DNA of 62,673 nt, from assembly GCF_002860405.1 (NCBI RefSeq), contig NZ_NMWV01000003.1, positions 1-62,673 of the forward strand, in the 5' to 3' direction. Source of the DNA: Bifidobacterium imperatoris (GTDB taxonomy: Bacteria; Actinomycetota; Actinomycetes; Actinomycetales; Bifidobacteriaceae). Below the pieces are notes generated by a model that saw only the letters and a program-made list of their open reading frames with translations, did no database searches and was not told the DNA's origin. Shown one piece after another: positions 17,381-25,337 of the stretch; positions within the stretch are counted from its first letter, which is position 1, and each line of letters opens with the position of its first letter. A program made the translations under genes and the position numbers.

Positions 17381-18415
17381 TTATGCCGTGAAAAAGCCGC
17401 CCGGGAAGTTTGGGGACTGGGCGGCGGCGCGGTCAGCGCGGAGTATCGCGCAATCAAAATCAAAATACCGGCGTAATTGCTCGGCTGGAGTAGTGAATAG
17501 GGCGGTGGCCAAGCCGTCGGCGATGGCGGTTGGACGTGACACGCTGCCGTCGAATTGATTTACAGCAACCCATGTGGCCGCAACGTCATCGACAGGCAGC
17601 CCATCGATGGCATTGAGGAGATGATGCAGCTGATGCCCGGCCGCCTCGCCCCAATGGCGGCGGCTGGGTGAGCTTGCGCAGAATGCGCCATCGCTCACAG
17701 CTGCTGTGCCCACTGCACTACTCGGATCTGCCGGATCCTCAAGTGCAATGGTGACGGGCTCGGCCATGTGAATCAACAAATCGCCGCCCGCGTCAATCAC
17801 AAAGGCATCAGTATGCGATGCCAGTACTCCCGCAATCAAATCCACTAGATATCCCTTTCCGCATGCGCCAAAATCAAGCGCGACCGGGCGGTGTGTGACC
17901 AGCGTAGTGCCGTGGCGTTCCACGTCATTGCGCCATGTTGGGCGGCCATGAATCGAGCCGAGATGCCCACCATCATTCCCCAAAGTATCTGGCGCAACGG
18001 TAAACGAATATTCGGCGTCATAGCCCAGACGAATCAAATCCTCGCCAACGCACGGGTCAATGGCCCCCTCGGTGGCTTCAAACAGTCGGTCATACAAATC
18101 GAACAAGCCGGTGCACCAATCGGGAAAATCAAACGCGCCGCCATGCTCGGCCGTGCGCATCTGAGACACCGGCGAATGCGGTCGGAAACGGGAAAGTGCG
18201 GATTCGTAGATGTCAATGAAGATGTCGATGGCATCGTACAGCGAGATAGTTTGGTCGGAGTTGGACTCTGATGCAGCCGCATCGTTGCCGCTGAACAACA
18301 GTGGGGGCACAGTAATGGGGGTTTCTGCGGATGCTGTGGATTGCACTATCAGCCCTGTGCCAAGGGCGTGCGGGAATGCCATCGTGTACGGCAGCTGTTC
18401 ATCGAGACTGGTCAT
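17381..18415 (-). CDS. apbE: FAD:protein FMN transferase (ApbE family)
   Basis: About 344 residues. ApbE attaches FMN to Thr or Ser of target redox proteins, using FAD and Mg2+. Family marks are present: HALGTGLIV near the start, FGACGKGYLVD (for the usual LGGIAKGYAVD), VIDAGGDLLIHM, and DGLATALFTT near the end. There is no signal peptide or lipobox, so this is a cytoplasmic form. The start is taken at 18415, where TACGAT lies seven bases upstream; an in-frame ATG at 18436 is possible. It is divergent from a GPH transporter 85 bases away. No obvious flavinylation target is encoded in the window. Confidence 0.85.
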   Translation of the reverse strand: MTSLDEQLPYTMAFPHALGTGLIVQSTASAETPITVPPLLFSGNDAAASESNSDQTISLYDAIDIFIDIYESALSRFRPHSPVSQMRTAEHGGAFDFPDWCTGLFDLYDRLFEATEGAIDPCVGEDLIRLGYDAEYSFTVAPDTLGNDGGHLGSIHGRPTWRNDVERHGTTLVTHRPVALDFGACGKGYLVDLIAGVLASHTDAFVIDAGGDLLIHMAEPVTIALEDPADPSSAVGTAAVSDGAFCASSPSRRHWGEAAGHQLHHLLNAIDGLPVDDVAATWVAVNQFDGSVSRPTAIADGLATALFTTPAEQLRRYFDFDCAILRADRAAAQSPNFPGGFFTA

Positions 18416-18500
18416 GGCTACTATCGTAATGGGCATGAGTGTTGGCTGAATTTGCAGTGATACACTGCTATTGACATAGCGTCAACAAGGAGGTTTGGCT

Positions 18501-19919
18501 ATGAGCGGTTCTGATCGAATTTCCATTGATGCGCAAGCCGGTGCATCGGCGATTTCGACAATCAAAGACTTACCCATCGCCAAAGTATGGGCGTTCGCGG
18601 TCGGCCAGTTCGGCTGGGCGCTACTTTCTGGCATCATTTCAAACTGGCTTGTGTACTTCTATCAGCCTGATCAGGAAACCATCTCACAAGGCCAAACTGT
18701 ATTCGTGCCTCAAGGCTTGGTAGTACTCGGCATCGTGACCGTGGTGGGCGGTATTACCGCGTTCGCGCGATTCTTTGACGCATTCGTAGACCCAGCTGTA
18801 GCCTCACTCTCCGACCGGTGCAATGCCAAAGCCGGCCGCCGCATGCCTTTTCTGAAATTTGCGGCCGCACCGCTGGCCATCATCACCGTGCTCGTGTTCT
18901 GGAGCCCGATTAATGGCACAAGCTGGATTAATGGCGCGTTCCTGTTCGTCACTGTGATTGGCTACTACATTGCGCTTACGTTCTACTGCACCCCATACAA
19001 CGCGTTGATCGCCGAGCTTGGGCATGATTCCAAGCAGCAGCTCACCATCTCCACCGCGATTTCATTCACCTGGGTGGCCGGCACTGCCATCGCTTATGTT
19101 GCGCCAGTGATTTGGGGTGGATTGGTGCCAGATCTCGGTCGCATCACTGCCATTCGTGTGACCTTCACCATCATGGCCGCCGTGGCGTTCGTGTGCATGC
19201 TGGTGCCGCCACTCGCCATTCGTGAGAAGGACTACGTCAACTCCCAGCCAACCTCTGAATCCACGATTGAATCCCTGAAGCAGACCTTTGGCGACGGCGA
19301 ATTCCGTAAATTTGTCTGCTCGGACGTGGTGTACTGGGTGGCCATCACCACCTTCCAAACCGGCCTGCCGTTCTTCGTCACGAGTTTGTTGAAGCTGCCG
19401 GAAACCACTACGACCATATACTTCGTACTGATGACTGGCGTTTCCGTGCTGTTCTATGTGCCGGTCAATATTTTGGCCAATAAGGTCGGCAAGAAGAGGC
19501 TGCTGCTGGTGGCCTTTGTGATTTTCACCTGCGCGTTTGCCTTCGCTGGCGCACTTGGTTCAGGTGCTCTCGGCTTCCTGCCGGCAATGGCGCAGGGCTT
19601 GATTCTTTCGGTGGTGGGTGCCATCCCGATGGCGGCGTTCGGTATTCTGCCGCAGGCCATCGTGGCGAATATTGCGGACGCCAGTTCGAAGACCACTGGT
19701 CAGGATCGCCAAGGCATGTTCTATGCGGCCCGTACTTTTGCGATGAAAATGGGTCAGTCTGTAGCCATGCTGCTGTTCACCGGTGTTTCCACCATCGGCA
19801 TGGCATCCGGTGCCGGCTACCGTATCGCAGCCGTATGCGCCGCGGTATTGTGCGGCTTGGGCGGCATTGTGTTCGCGTTCTACAACGAGAAGAAAGTGCT
19901 CACGGTACTCGAACAGTAA
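18501..19919 (+). CDS. GPH-family (glycoside/cation symporter-like) MFS transporter
   Basis: A 472-residue protein with about 12 spans. The motif RFFDAFVDPAVASLSDR, followed by GRRMPFL, is the mark of the glycoside-pentoside-hexuronide symporters, and YYIALTFYCTPYNALIAELG fits the same fold. Start ATG 18501 follows AAGGAGG by seven bases; a TTG two codons earlier is less likely. It is divergent from apbE. The substrate is unknown; a link with apbE is only positional. A hairpin follows at 19934. Confidence 0.85.
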   Translation: MSGSDRISIDAQAGASAISTIKDLPIAKVWAFAVGQFGWALLSGIISNWLVYFYQPDQETISQGQTVFVPQGLVVLGIVTVVGGITAFARFFDAFVDPAVASLSDRCNAKAGRRMPFLKFAAAPLAIITVLVFWSPINGTSWINGAFLFVTVIGYYIALTFYCTPYNALIAELGHDSKQQLTISTAISFTWVAGTAIAYVAPVIWGGLVPDLGRITAIRVTFTIMAAVAFVCMLVPPLAIREKDYVNSQPTSESTIESLKQTFGDGEFRKFVCSDVVYWVAITTFQTGLPFFVTSLLKLPETTTTIYFVLMTGVSVLFYVPVNILANKVGKKRLLLVAFVIFTCAFAFAGALGSGALGFLPAMAQGLILSVVGAIPMAAFGILPQAIVANIADASSKTTGQDRQGMFYAARTFAMKMGQSVAMLLFTGVSTIGMASGAGYRIAAVCAAVLCGLGGIVFAFYNEKKVLTVLEQ

Positions 19920-19933
19920 CACCGAGCCTCATA

Positions 19934-19969
19934 CGGCTTCCCAGAACGTGCATGCCGTTGGGGAAGCCG
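19934..19969 (+). terminator. Terminator-like hairpin after the GPH gene
   Basis: CGGCTTCCC (19934-19942) pairs with GGGAAGCCG (19961-19969); flanking CAT and ATG extend the stem past one mismatch. It begins 15 bases after the stop. Confidence 0.6.
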
Positions 19970-20047
19970 CATGGCCTTGAATTGCGTTTGACGGCACATC
20001 GTACTATATTTATGCGAGTTGCTTTGCGCAGCAGGGCAACAATCCAA

Positions 20048-20120
20048 GGGGCTGTAGCTCAGTTGGTAGAGCGCTTCGTTCGCATCGAAGAGGTCGCGGT
20101 TTCGACTACCGTCAGCTCCA
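20048..20120 (+). tRNA. tRNA-Ala (anticodon CGC)
   Basis: A 73-base cloverleaf. The acceptor stem GGGGCTG pairs with CAGCTCC (one G-U) with discriminator A. The D arm is GCTC...GAGC. The anticodon stem CTTCG/CGAAG encloses the loop TTCGCAT, giving anticodon CGC. The T arm is GCGGT/ACCGT with loop TTCGACT. The CCA end is not encoded. It reads GCG codons, which are common in GC-rich genomes. Confidence 0.93.
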
Positions 20121-20123
20121 CTT

Positions 20124-20171
20124 GGGTCGCTTGCATTCATTCCACCGCGAGCGGCCCTTTTCTTTTTTCTT
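20124..20171 (+). terminator. Terminator of the tRNA gene
   Basis: GGGTCGCTTGC (20124-20134) pairs with GCGAGCGGCCC (20147-20157), with two G-U pairs, and runs into a T-rich tract. Confidence 0.85.
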
Positions 20172-20234
20172 CTGATTTCTGATTGTGATTGTCAATCGAG
20201 CGATTAACTCCGTGGGGTGGGGAATACTGGAGAT

Positions 20235-21263
20235 ATGACAAGCGCAGAGAACATGGCAGACGAGATGATTGAGCAGACCGCTGAGGAGCAGACGGTGCTG
20301 GCCACGGGAAATGCCGCTGAGAGCGCGGACTCTCAGGCTAATGAAACTAGTGCGGTGGATGCGCGTGCTGCAGCGGTAAACATTCCAACCGGCACTGTGG
20401 TACTTGCTGCTACGCCTATCGGCAATATTGGTGATGCTTCCGCCCGCCTAGTAGCGCTGCTGGAACGTGCGGATATCGTGGCCGCGGAAGACACCCGCCG
20501 ACTCTACGATTTGGCCCGTCGCCTTGGCGTTTACGTATCCGGTCGAGTGGTGGCCTATCACGATCACAACGAACGCAGCAAGGCCGATGGCTTGCTTGAT
20601 CAAGTGGAAACCGGCGCAACCGTGCTCGTGGTTTCCGATGCGGGCATGCCGACCATCAACGATCCCGGTCTTGCTATCGTGCGCCGCGCCATCGAACGCG
20701 GCCTGCCGGTAACCTGTGCGCCCGGTCCCTCTGCAGTATTGGACGCGCTCGCGCTCTCCGGTCTGCCTACTGATCGCTTCTGCTATGAAGGATTCCTGCC
20801 GCGCAAACATTCTGAACGTGTGCAGGCATTGCGCGCGTTGCTGCCCGAGCGTCGCACCATCGTGTTCTATGAAACGCCTCATCGCATCGCCGATTCGATG
20901 GATGACCTGCTGGATGCGTTCGGCCCGAACCGTCCGATGGCATTGTGCCGCGAACTCACCAAAGATTATGAGCAGGTGCGCCGCGGTTCGATTGGCGAGA
21001 TTCGTCAAAGCGTGATTGATGAGCCGCCGCGCGGTGAAATGGTACTGGTGATTGGTGGTGCTTCCGATGAGGAAGCGGAAGCCGCCGCGCCTAATTCCTT
21101 AAGCGTTGAAGATTTGGCTGTGCTGGCCATCGACCGAGCATTGGAAGATGGATTGCGCATTAAAGACGCGATTGCGCAAGTAGTGCAGGAGCATCCGCTG
21201 CCTGACGGTTCATTGGCAAACCGCAAGCAAGTGTATGCGGCTGTGCTTGAGATGAAGAGCTGA
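20235..21263 (+). CDS. rsmI: 16S rRNA (cytidine1402-2'-O)-methyltransferase RsmI
   Basis: A 342-residue SAM-dependent methyltransferase of the tetrapyrrole-methylase fold that modifies C1402 in the decoding centre. Motifs: VLAATPIGNIGDASARL, ADIVAAEDTRR, then VVSDAGMPTINDPG, TCAPGPSAVLDALALSGLP and the conserved YETPHRI. The first 50 or so residues are an acidic, disordered-looking extension beyond the usual bacterial length. Start ATG 20235 is preceded by GGAGAT only two bases away and AATACT six bases before that; a GTG at 20217 is an alternative. Confidence 0.93.
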   Translation: MTSAENMADEMIEQTAEEQTVLATGNAAESADSQANETSAVDARAAAVNIPTGTVVLAATPIGNIGDASARLVALLERADIVAAEDTRRLYDLARRLGVYVSGRVVAYHDHNERSKADGLLDQVETGATVLVVSDAGMPTINDPGLAIVRRAIERGLPVTCAPGPSAVLDALALSGLPTDRFCYEGFLPRKHSERVQALRALLPERRTIVFYETPHRIADSMDDLLDAFGPNRPMALCRELTKDYEQVRRGSIGEIRQSVIDEPPRGEMVLVIGGASDEEAEAAAPNSLSVEDLAVLAIDRALEDGLRIKDAIAQVVQEHPLPDGSLANRKQVYAAVLEMKS

Positions 21264-21270
21264 CAGTCGT

Positions 21271-21633
21271 TCATTCATCATCGCTATTATTTTCCAGCGA
21301 TTCGAGCAGTACCTCCAACGCCTGCCGAACTCCTGGCCCACCTGCCTGCGAGATGAATTCGAGCAGACTGGCATCGGCGGCTGGATTCGCTACAATCCAG
21401 CGACGCAATTGCGGCACATGCTGTGCGATATGCCAGAGCACGTCAATATCCGTATCTGGCGAACAAGCCACTTGAGGATTCAAAACGATGGGTGGAGCCG
21501 GAGGCGTAGTCAAGTCTGCAATTGGTGATGATTGTGTCTCAGTTTCCGGTTCAGGCAACCGATGCGCGCGCTGCAGTTTGCGCAGTCGCCGGGTAGCCGG
21601 CAGCTGTTGTATGGTTTGCAGCCAACTGCTCAT
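21271..21633 (-). CDS. Small protein with a variant leucine-rich repeat
   Basis: 120 residues. The first half is basic and then Pro-rich. The second half (DIDVLWHIAQHVPQLRRWIVANPAADASLLEFISQ) matches the variant leucine-rich repeat pattern seen in actinobacterial proteins: WHIAxxxPxLRRxIxANPxADxxLL. Its start overlaps the stop of the AbiEi-like gene by four bases, so the two are translationally coupled. It is convergent with rsmI, only 7 bases apart. Function unknown; a binding partner for its overlapping neighbour is a guess. Confidence 0.65.
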   Translation of the reverse strand: MSSWLQTIQQLPATRRLRKLQRAHRLPEPETETQSSPIADLTTPPAPPIVLNPQVACSPDTDIDVLWHIAQHVPQLRRWIVANPAADASLLEFISQAGGPGVRQALEVLLESLENNSDDE

Positions 21634-22292
21634 ACATATCGTCCCGCCGTCACATTATTGATTTCCCGCTGAATCGCATCAAAAAATTCCCGCGCGCGGC
21701 CTGCGTACTTATGATGCCGATGTTCTTTGATGATCTGCAGGCAATCATTGGGGCGAAATTCATAAGCGGACATGAGCTGACACACCAGATTATTCAGGGT
21801 TGATGGATCCGGCTCATCATCAGGTGCCATAACAAGATCGCAAGCGGTTCGTGCCGGCGTGGTAATGGTCAACGGGCCGACTTTAATGATCTGTTCCGGC
21901 AATGTAAGCCGCTTGAATACACGAATTCGCCGCCCGGCGCATGATGATCGGAAATGAGACGTGGAAATAACGTCGATAGTGTCCGGGAAGTCGGTGCCGC
22001 CTAGCCAAACCCAGGCGGCCGTGCGTGTGCATGCCACAGTGCCGAATGGGGCGATTGCTGCGACGATGGAAGCGCGCCCATACAGTGTGCTGGCATGCTC
22101 AGACCAATACGCAGAGGATTCGTCGAGCTTGCTGACTGTGCCGAATTCAGCCAGCCAGTTCATGCTGAGTGGGCCAGGCAGGTCTCCGGTATGCAGCAAT
22201 GGCGGAATGGTCGGCTGCGTGACTCCGGCGGAGGCGGCAGTTGACGCGATGATGCGTGCGGCGTTCGTCTTTGAACGAGATGTAGTGCTCAT
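21630..22292 (-). CDS. AbiEi-like / DUF559-associated protein without the nuclease part
   Basis: A 220-residue protein. The middle segment (IDVISTSHFRSSCAGRRIRVFKRL, then GPLTITTPARTACDLV) resembles the C-terminal region of type IV toxin-antitoxin AbiEi-like regulators in actinobacteria, which often continue into a DUF559 nuclease. Here the nuclease part is absent. A true AbiEi would have a winged helix at the N-terminus and an AbiEii toxin neighbour; neither is clear, so antitoxin function is not supported. Start ATG 22292 follows AAGGAG. It overlaps the 21271 gene. GTGGATAA repeats lie just upstream, as they do at the DUF559 gene at 25338. Confidence 0.55.
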   Translation of the reverse strand: MSTTSRSKTNAARIIASTAASAGVTQPTIPPLLHTGDLPGPLSMNWLAEFGTVSKLDESSAYWSEHASTLYGRASIVAAIAPFGTVACTRTAAWVWLGGTDFPDTIDVISTSHFRSSCAGRRIRVFKRLTLPEQIIKVGPLTITTPARTACDLVMAPDDEPDPSTLNNLVCQLMSAYEFRPNDCLQIIKEHRHHKYAGRAREFFDAIQREINNVTAGRYV

Positions 22293-22346
22293 GCTCCTTA
22301 CCGTGGCACAATCTCGTTGTAAGCGCCACCGACTTTGCGAAAACGG

Positions 22347-22402
22347 TGGATAAGTGGATAACTTATGCCAGTTCGCGCGGATTGTGGATAACGGTGGATA
22401 AC
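22347..22402. promoter_or_regulatory. Cluster of DnaA-box-like GTGGATAA words
   Basis: Four GTGGATAA words occur in 56 bases: two at about 22347-22362, a perfect DnaA box TGTGGATAA at 22384-22392, and one more near 22394-22402. All have the same orientation. They lie upstream of the minus-strand AbiEi-like gene and the plus-strand metG. A second pair of perfect boxes is at 26419-26442. Confidence 0.65.
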
Positions 22403-22442
22403 TCGCGTGGTCCTGGGAGTAAGGACGGGCTTCGCCCGCGGC

Positions 22443-22599
22443 TTTCTGGCTTGACTGTCGTCGAGCACACGTTCGCTGGACAGCCCACTGGGCTGTCCCT
22501 AATGCGGCGTGGTCCCGCAATTATGGTCAGGCTTCGCCTGCGTTTTTCTGGCTTGACTGTCGTCGAGCACACGCCTACAAACAGCCCACCGGGCTGTTT
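22443..22599. repeat. Duplicated module: 29-base direct repeat plus hairpin, upstream of metG
   Basis: The 29 bases at 22443-22471 (TTTCTGGCTTGACTGTCGTC...) are repeated exactly at 22545-22573, 102 bases on. Each copy is preceded by a small GGC-TTCG-GCC type hairpin and followed by a second hairpin: GGACAGCCC/GGGCTGTCC (22478-22498) and AAACAGCCC/GGGCTGTTT (22579-22599). The T-box signature is not visible. Confidence 0.8.
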
Positions 22600-22626
22600 G
22601 CTTAACGGCGTGTCCCCTGTACGCCC

Positions 22627-22640
22627 GATAATCGGGGTTT
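22627..22640 (+). promoter_or_regulatory. Candidate leaderless promoter of metG
   Basis: GATAAT (22627-22632) lies eight bases before ATG 22641, where transcription would start at or next to the start codon. No ribosome-binding sequence is present in between. Confidence 0.45.
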
Positions 22641-24515
22641 ATGAGTCATGTTTTGGTGAATGTTGCTTGGCCGTATGCAAACGGCCCCCGTCATATTGGC
22701 CATGTCGCCGGCTTTGGTGTGCCGTCCGACGTCTACGCGCGCTACGAGCGCATGAAGGGCAACGACGTGCTTATGGTCTCCGGTACCGATGAGCACGGCA
22801 CCCCGATCCTCGTGGAAGCCGAAAAGGAAGGCCTCTCCGCACAGGAGCTAGCCAACCGCTACAACCGCGTGATCGCCAAGGATTTGTGCGATCTCGGTCT
22901 GAGCTACGACCTGTTCACTCGCACCACCACCGGCAATCACGAGCATGTGGTGCAGGAGATGTTCAAGCAGTGCCTGAAGAACGGCTACATCTACAAAGGC
23001 ACCCAGCAGGTGGCTATCTCCCCATCCACCGGCCGTACCCTGCCGGACCGTTACATTGAAGGCGAATGCCCGATCTGCCACGCCGAAGGCGCTCGTGGCG
23101 ACCAGTGCGATGCTTGCGGCAACGAGCTCGATCCGGACGAGCTGATCAACCCGGTTTCCAAGATCAACGGTGAAACTCCGCGCTTCGAACAGACCGAACA
23201 TTTCTTCCTTGACCTGCCGGCGCTTGCCGAAGCCAACAAGGCATGGCTGGAGACCCGTAAGGGCTGGCGTACCAACGTTATCAACTTCTCCCTTGGTCTG
23301 TTCAAGGAAGTTAAGCCGCGCGCCATTACCCGCGACATCGACTGGGGTATCCCGGTGCCGGTTAAAGACTGGATCGACAACCCGAACAAGAAGCTGTACG
23401 TGTGGTTCGACGCTGTGATCGGCTATCTGTCCGCATCCATCGAATGGGCCCGCCGCCAGGGCGATCCGGAGAAGTGGCGCGAATGGTGGAATGATCCGAG
23501 CTGCCCGGCCTACTACTTCATGGGCAAGGACAACATCACCTTCCACTCTCAGATCTGGCCTTCCGAAATGCTGGCCTACAACGGTCAGGGTTCCAAAGGC
23601 GGCGAAACCGGCCCGATGGGTCCGTTGAACATGCCTGAGCAGGTTGTGGCCTCCGAGTTCATGACTATGGAAGGCAAGAAGTTCAGCTCTTCTCGCGGCA
23701 TCGTGATCTACGTGAAGGACATTCTCGCCCGCTACCCTGTGGACGCTGTGCGCTACTACATTTCCGTAGCTGGTCCGGAATCCTCCGATTCTGACTTCAC
23801 TTGGGCCGAGTTCGTGCGTCACAACAACGAAGAGCTCGCCTCCTCTTGGGGCAACCTGGTGAACCGCGTGGCCAACCTGATTAACAAGAACTTCGGTGAG
23901 ATTCCGGCTTTGGACGAGAACTCCATGACCGACGAGGATCGCGGCCTGCTGGAGGAAACCGCTGCCGCATTCGACGTGGTCGGCTCCTCCATCGAGTCCC
24001 ATCACCAGAAGCACGCACTGGCTGAAGCTATGCGTATCGTTGGCGACATCAACAAGTACATTTCCGCCACCGAACCGTGGAAGATTAAGGACGACCCGGC
24101 TCGCCTCGGTACTGTGCTGCATGTGGCTGCCCAGGCTGTCTCCGATGCGAACCACCTGCTCGCACCGTTCCTGCCGCATTCCGCTCAGAAGGTGTGGGAG
24201 GCTCTTGGCGGCACCGGCACGTTCTCTCCGCTGCCTGAGCTGCGCGAAGTCGAGGATCTCGACAAGCCCGGCTTCAAGTACCCGATCATCACCGGCGACT
24301 ACAAGCTCGGTGTGAACGTGCACCCGTGGAAGAGCGAGCCTATTGAGGTTGGCGCTGTGGTGCCGAAGCCGAAGCCGATCTTCGCCAAGATCCCGACCGA
24401 GGCTGTGGAAGAGGAACTGGCTCGCTTCGACGAGGCGCTGGCTGCTCGCCGCGCCGCTGAAGCTGAGCGTTTGGCTGCAGAGAAGGCCAAGCTGGCTGCC
24501 GAGCAGGCTCAGTGA
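22641..24515 (+). CDS. metG: Methionyl-tRNA synthetase
   Basis: A 624-residue class I aminoacyl-tRNA synthetase that charges tRNA-Met. The HIGH-type motif is [11 protein letters not shown] (residues 11-21). The zinc-binding insert has CPIC...CDAC near residue 140-158. The signature KFSSSRG is the KMSKS-type loop. The C-terminus ends in a highly charged Ala/Glu/Lys helix instead of the EMAP-like tRNA-binding domain. No ribosome site precedes ATG 22641; a GATAAT box eight bases upstream suggests a leaderless mRNA. A clear terminator follows at 24554. Confidence 0.97.
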   Translation: MSHVLVNVAWPYANGPRHIGHVAGFGVPSDVYARYERMKGNDVLMVSGTDEHGTPILVEAEKEGLSAQELANRYNRVIAKDLCDLGLSYDLFTRTTTGNHEHVVQEMFKQCLKNGYIYKGTQQVAISPSTGRTLPDRYIEGECPICHAEGARGDQCDACGNELDPDELINPVSKINGETPRFEQTEHFFLDLPALAEANKAWLETRKGWRTNVINFSLGLFKEVKPRAITRDIDWGIPVPVKDWIDNPNKKLYVWFDAVIGYLSASIEWARRQGDPEKWREWWNDPSCPAYYFMGKDNITFHSQIWPSEMLAYNGQGSKGGETGPMGPLNMPEQVVASEFMTMEGKKFSSSRGIVIYVKDILARYPVDAVRYYISVAGPESSDSDFTWAEFVRHNNEELASSWGNLVNRVANLINKNFGEIPALDENSMTDEDRGLLEETAAAFDVVGSSIESHHQKHALAEAMRIVGDINKYISATEPWKIKDDPARLGTVLHVAAQAVSDANHLLAPFLPHSAQKVWEALGGTGTFSPLPELREVEDLDKPGFKYPIITGDYKLGVNVHPWKSEPIEVGAVVPKPKPIFAKIPTEAVEEELARFDEALAARRAAEAERLAAEKAKLAAEQAQ

Positions 24516-24553
24516 GGCTCAATATAGCGAGTTCTTTGGAACCGAACTAACGA

Positions 24554-24589
24554 ATGCCGTGGATGCTGCTACTGCTCCACGGCATTTTT
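24554..24589 (+). terminator. Terminator of metG
   Basis: ATGCCGTGGA (24554-24563) pairs perfectly with TCCACGGCAT (24576-24585), and T residues run to 24589. Confidence 0.9.
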
Positions 24590-24743
24590 GTTGCTCGAAA
24601 GTGGCTGCGTGTTCGCCTGATTGCCGTTTCCTTGGACAATCGGCGCTGTTGTGATGGGTAGCGTTACAAAGCCAACACAGTTTGCCAAGAAAACTCTCAG
24701 AAAAGCACATCGTATCGCCAAGGAATGGGCGGTTATATAGAAC

Positions 24744-24797
24744 ATGTCAACGGATGAAGTTCATACCGATGGCGAGGTTTCCGAACCCCATAACTGA
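24744..24797 (+). CDS. Possible 17-codon open frame before a terminator
   Basis: ATG 24744 opens a frame of 17 codons (MSTDEVHTDGEVSEPHN) to TGA. A TATATAG box is directly upstream and a strong terminator follows at 24822-24852, so a short transcript seems to exist here. Whether the peptide is made, or the RNA itself matters, cannot be judged. No gene downstream would be controlled by it. Confidence 0.25.
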   Translation: MSTDEVHTDGEVSEPHN

Positions 24798-24821
24798 ACC
24801 CTTCTTCTCTCTTCTCTCTCA

Positions 24822-24852
24822 CCCGGCGCTTCTCACGCCGGGTTTCTTTTTT
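24822..24852 (+). terminator. Strong rho-independent terminator of a short unknown transcript
   Basis: CCCGGCG (24822-24828) pairs perfectly with CGCCGGG (24836-24842) and is followed by TTTCTTTTTT. It is 240 bases past the metG terminator, so it must end another, short transcript. Confidence 0.8.
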
Positions 24853-24950
24853 GGCATGAAGCCCGACGCGCTGCCGACGGTATCTAATACCCCCTTAGGA
24901 GGCAGATCTATGCTTTAAGGGCATAGGTTATCTGCTGAAATACGTGAGTG

Positions 24951-25257
24951 CTGTCTCGGTTGCCGAACGAACCGGTTTATGCGCGAACCGTGCCATTTTT
25001 CCTTGTCCCGGTAATTCATTTTGAATCTTTTTTGAGGAACCGAGACAGATTTCGACTTAAATCAAATCAACTCGATTACGCACGTCAAAAGAAAAAGCTT
25101 GAAATTTCAACGTTTTGGATTGTTGGTGTTCTCGTTGCTCAGGCAATATAGTCATATAGATTGTCTCGGTTGCTTGTAAAAGGGCGTAATTGCGAACCGG
25201 GACAGCAGGAAATGTCCCGGTTGCCCCGTTAATCGATTGACACAACTACCGAGACAT
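24951..25257. repeat. Cluster of TGTCTCGGT/ACCGAGACA repeats
   Basis: Copies or near copies of TGTCTCGGTTGC, in both orientations, are at 24951, 25013 (TTGTCCCGGTAA), 25050-25058 (complement), 25161-25173, 25192-25204 (complement), 25213 (TGTCCCGGTTGCC) and 25246-25257 (complement). Pairing of opposed copies gives several possible hairpins. It is the same family as 8814-8911. No gene is visible between 24853 and 25337. Confidence 0.75.
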
Positions 25258-25337
25258 GAACTTGGTCATATCCGGTCCTCGTTCAGGACATATACGGATA
25301 TGCGCATTGAGATCAAGCCTGGTGCTCAAGTTTTGAG

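Noticed and set aside
22347..22402. Chromosome origin (oriC)
   Set aside because: DnaA-box-like words are present, but dnaA, dnaN, rpmH and an AT-rich unwinding region are absent.
22293..22640. T-box riboswitch in front of metG
   Set aside because: No AGGGTGGNACCGCG-like T-box sequence or specifier stem is visible, and metG may be leaderless.
22848..24323. 491-codon open frame on the minus strand
   Set aside because: Antisense of metG; no family features.
7955..25257. CRISPR array
   Set aside because: Repeats are palindromic, few and unevenly spaced, with no constant repeat and unique spacers, and no cas genes are present.
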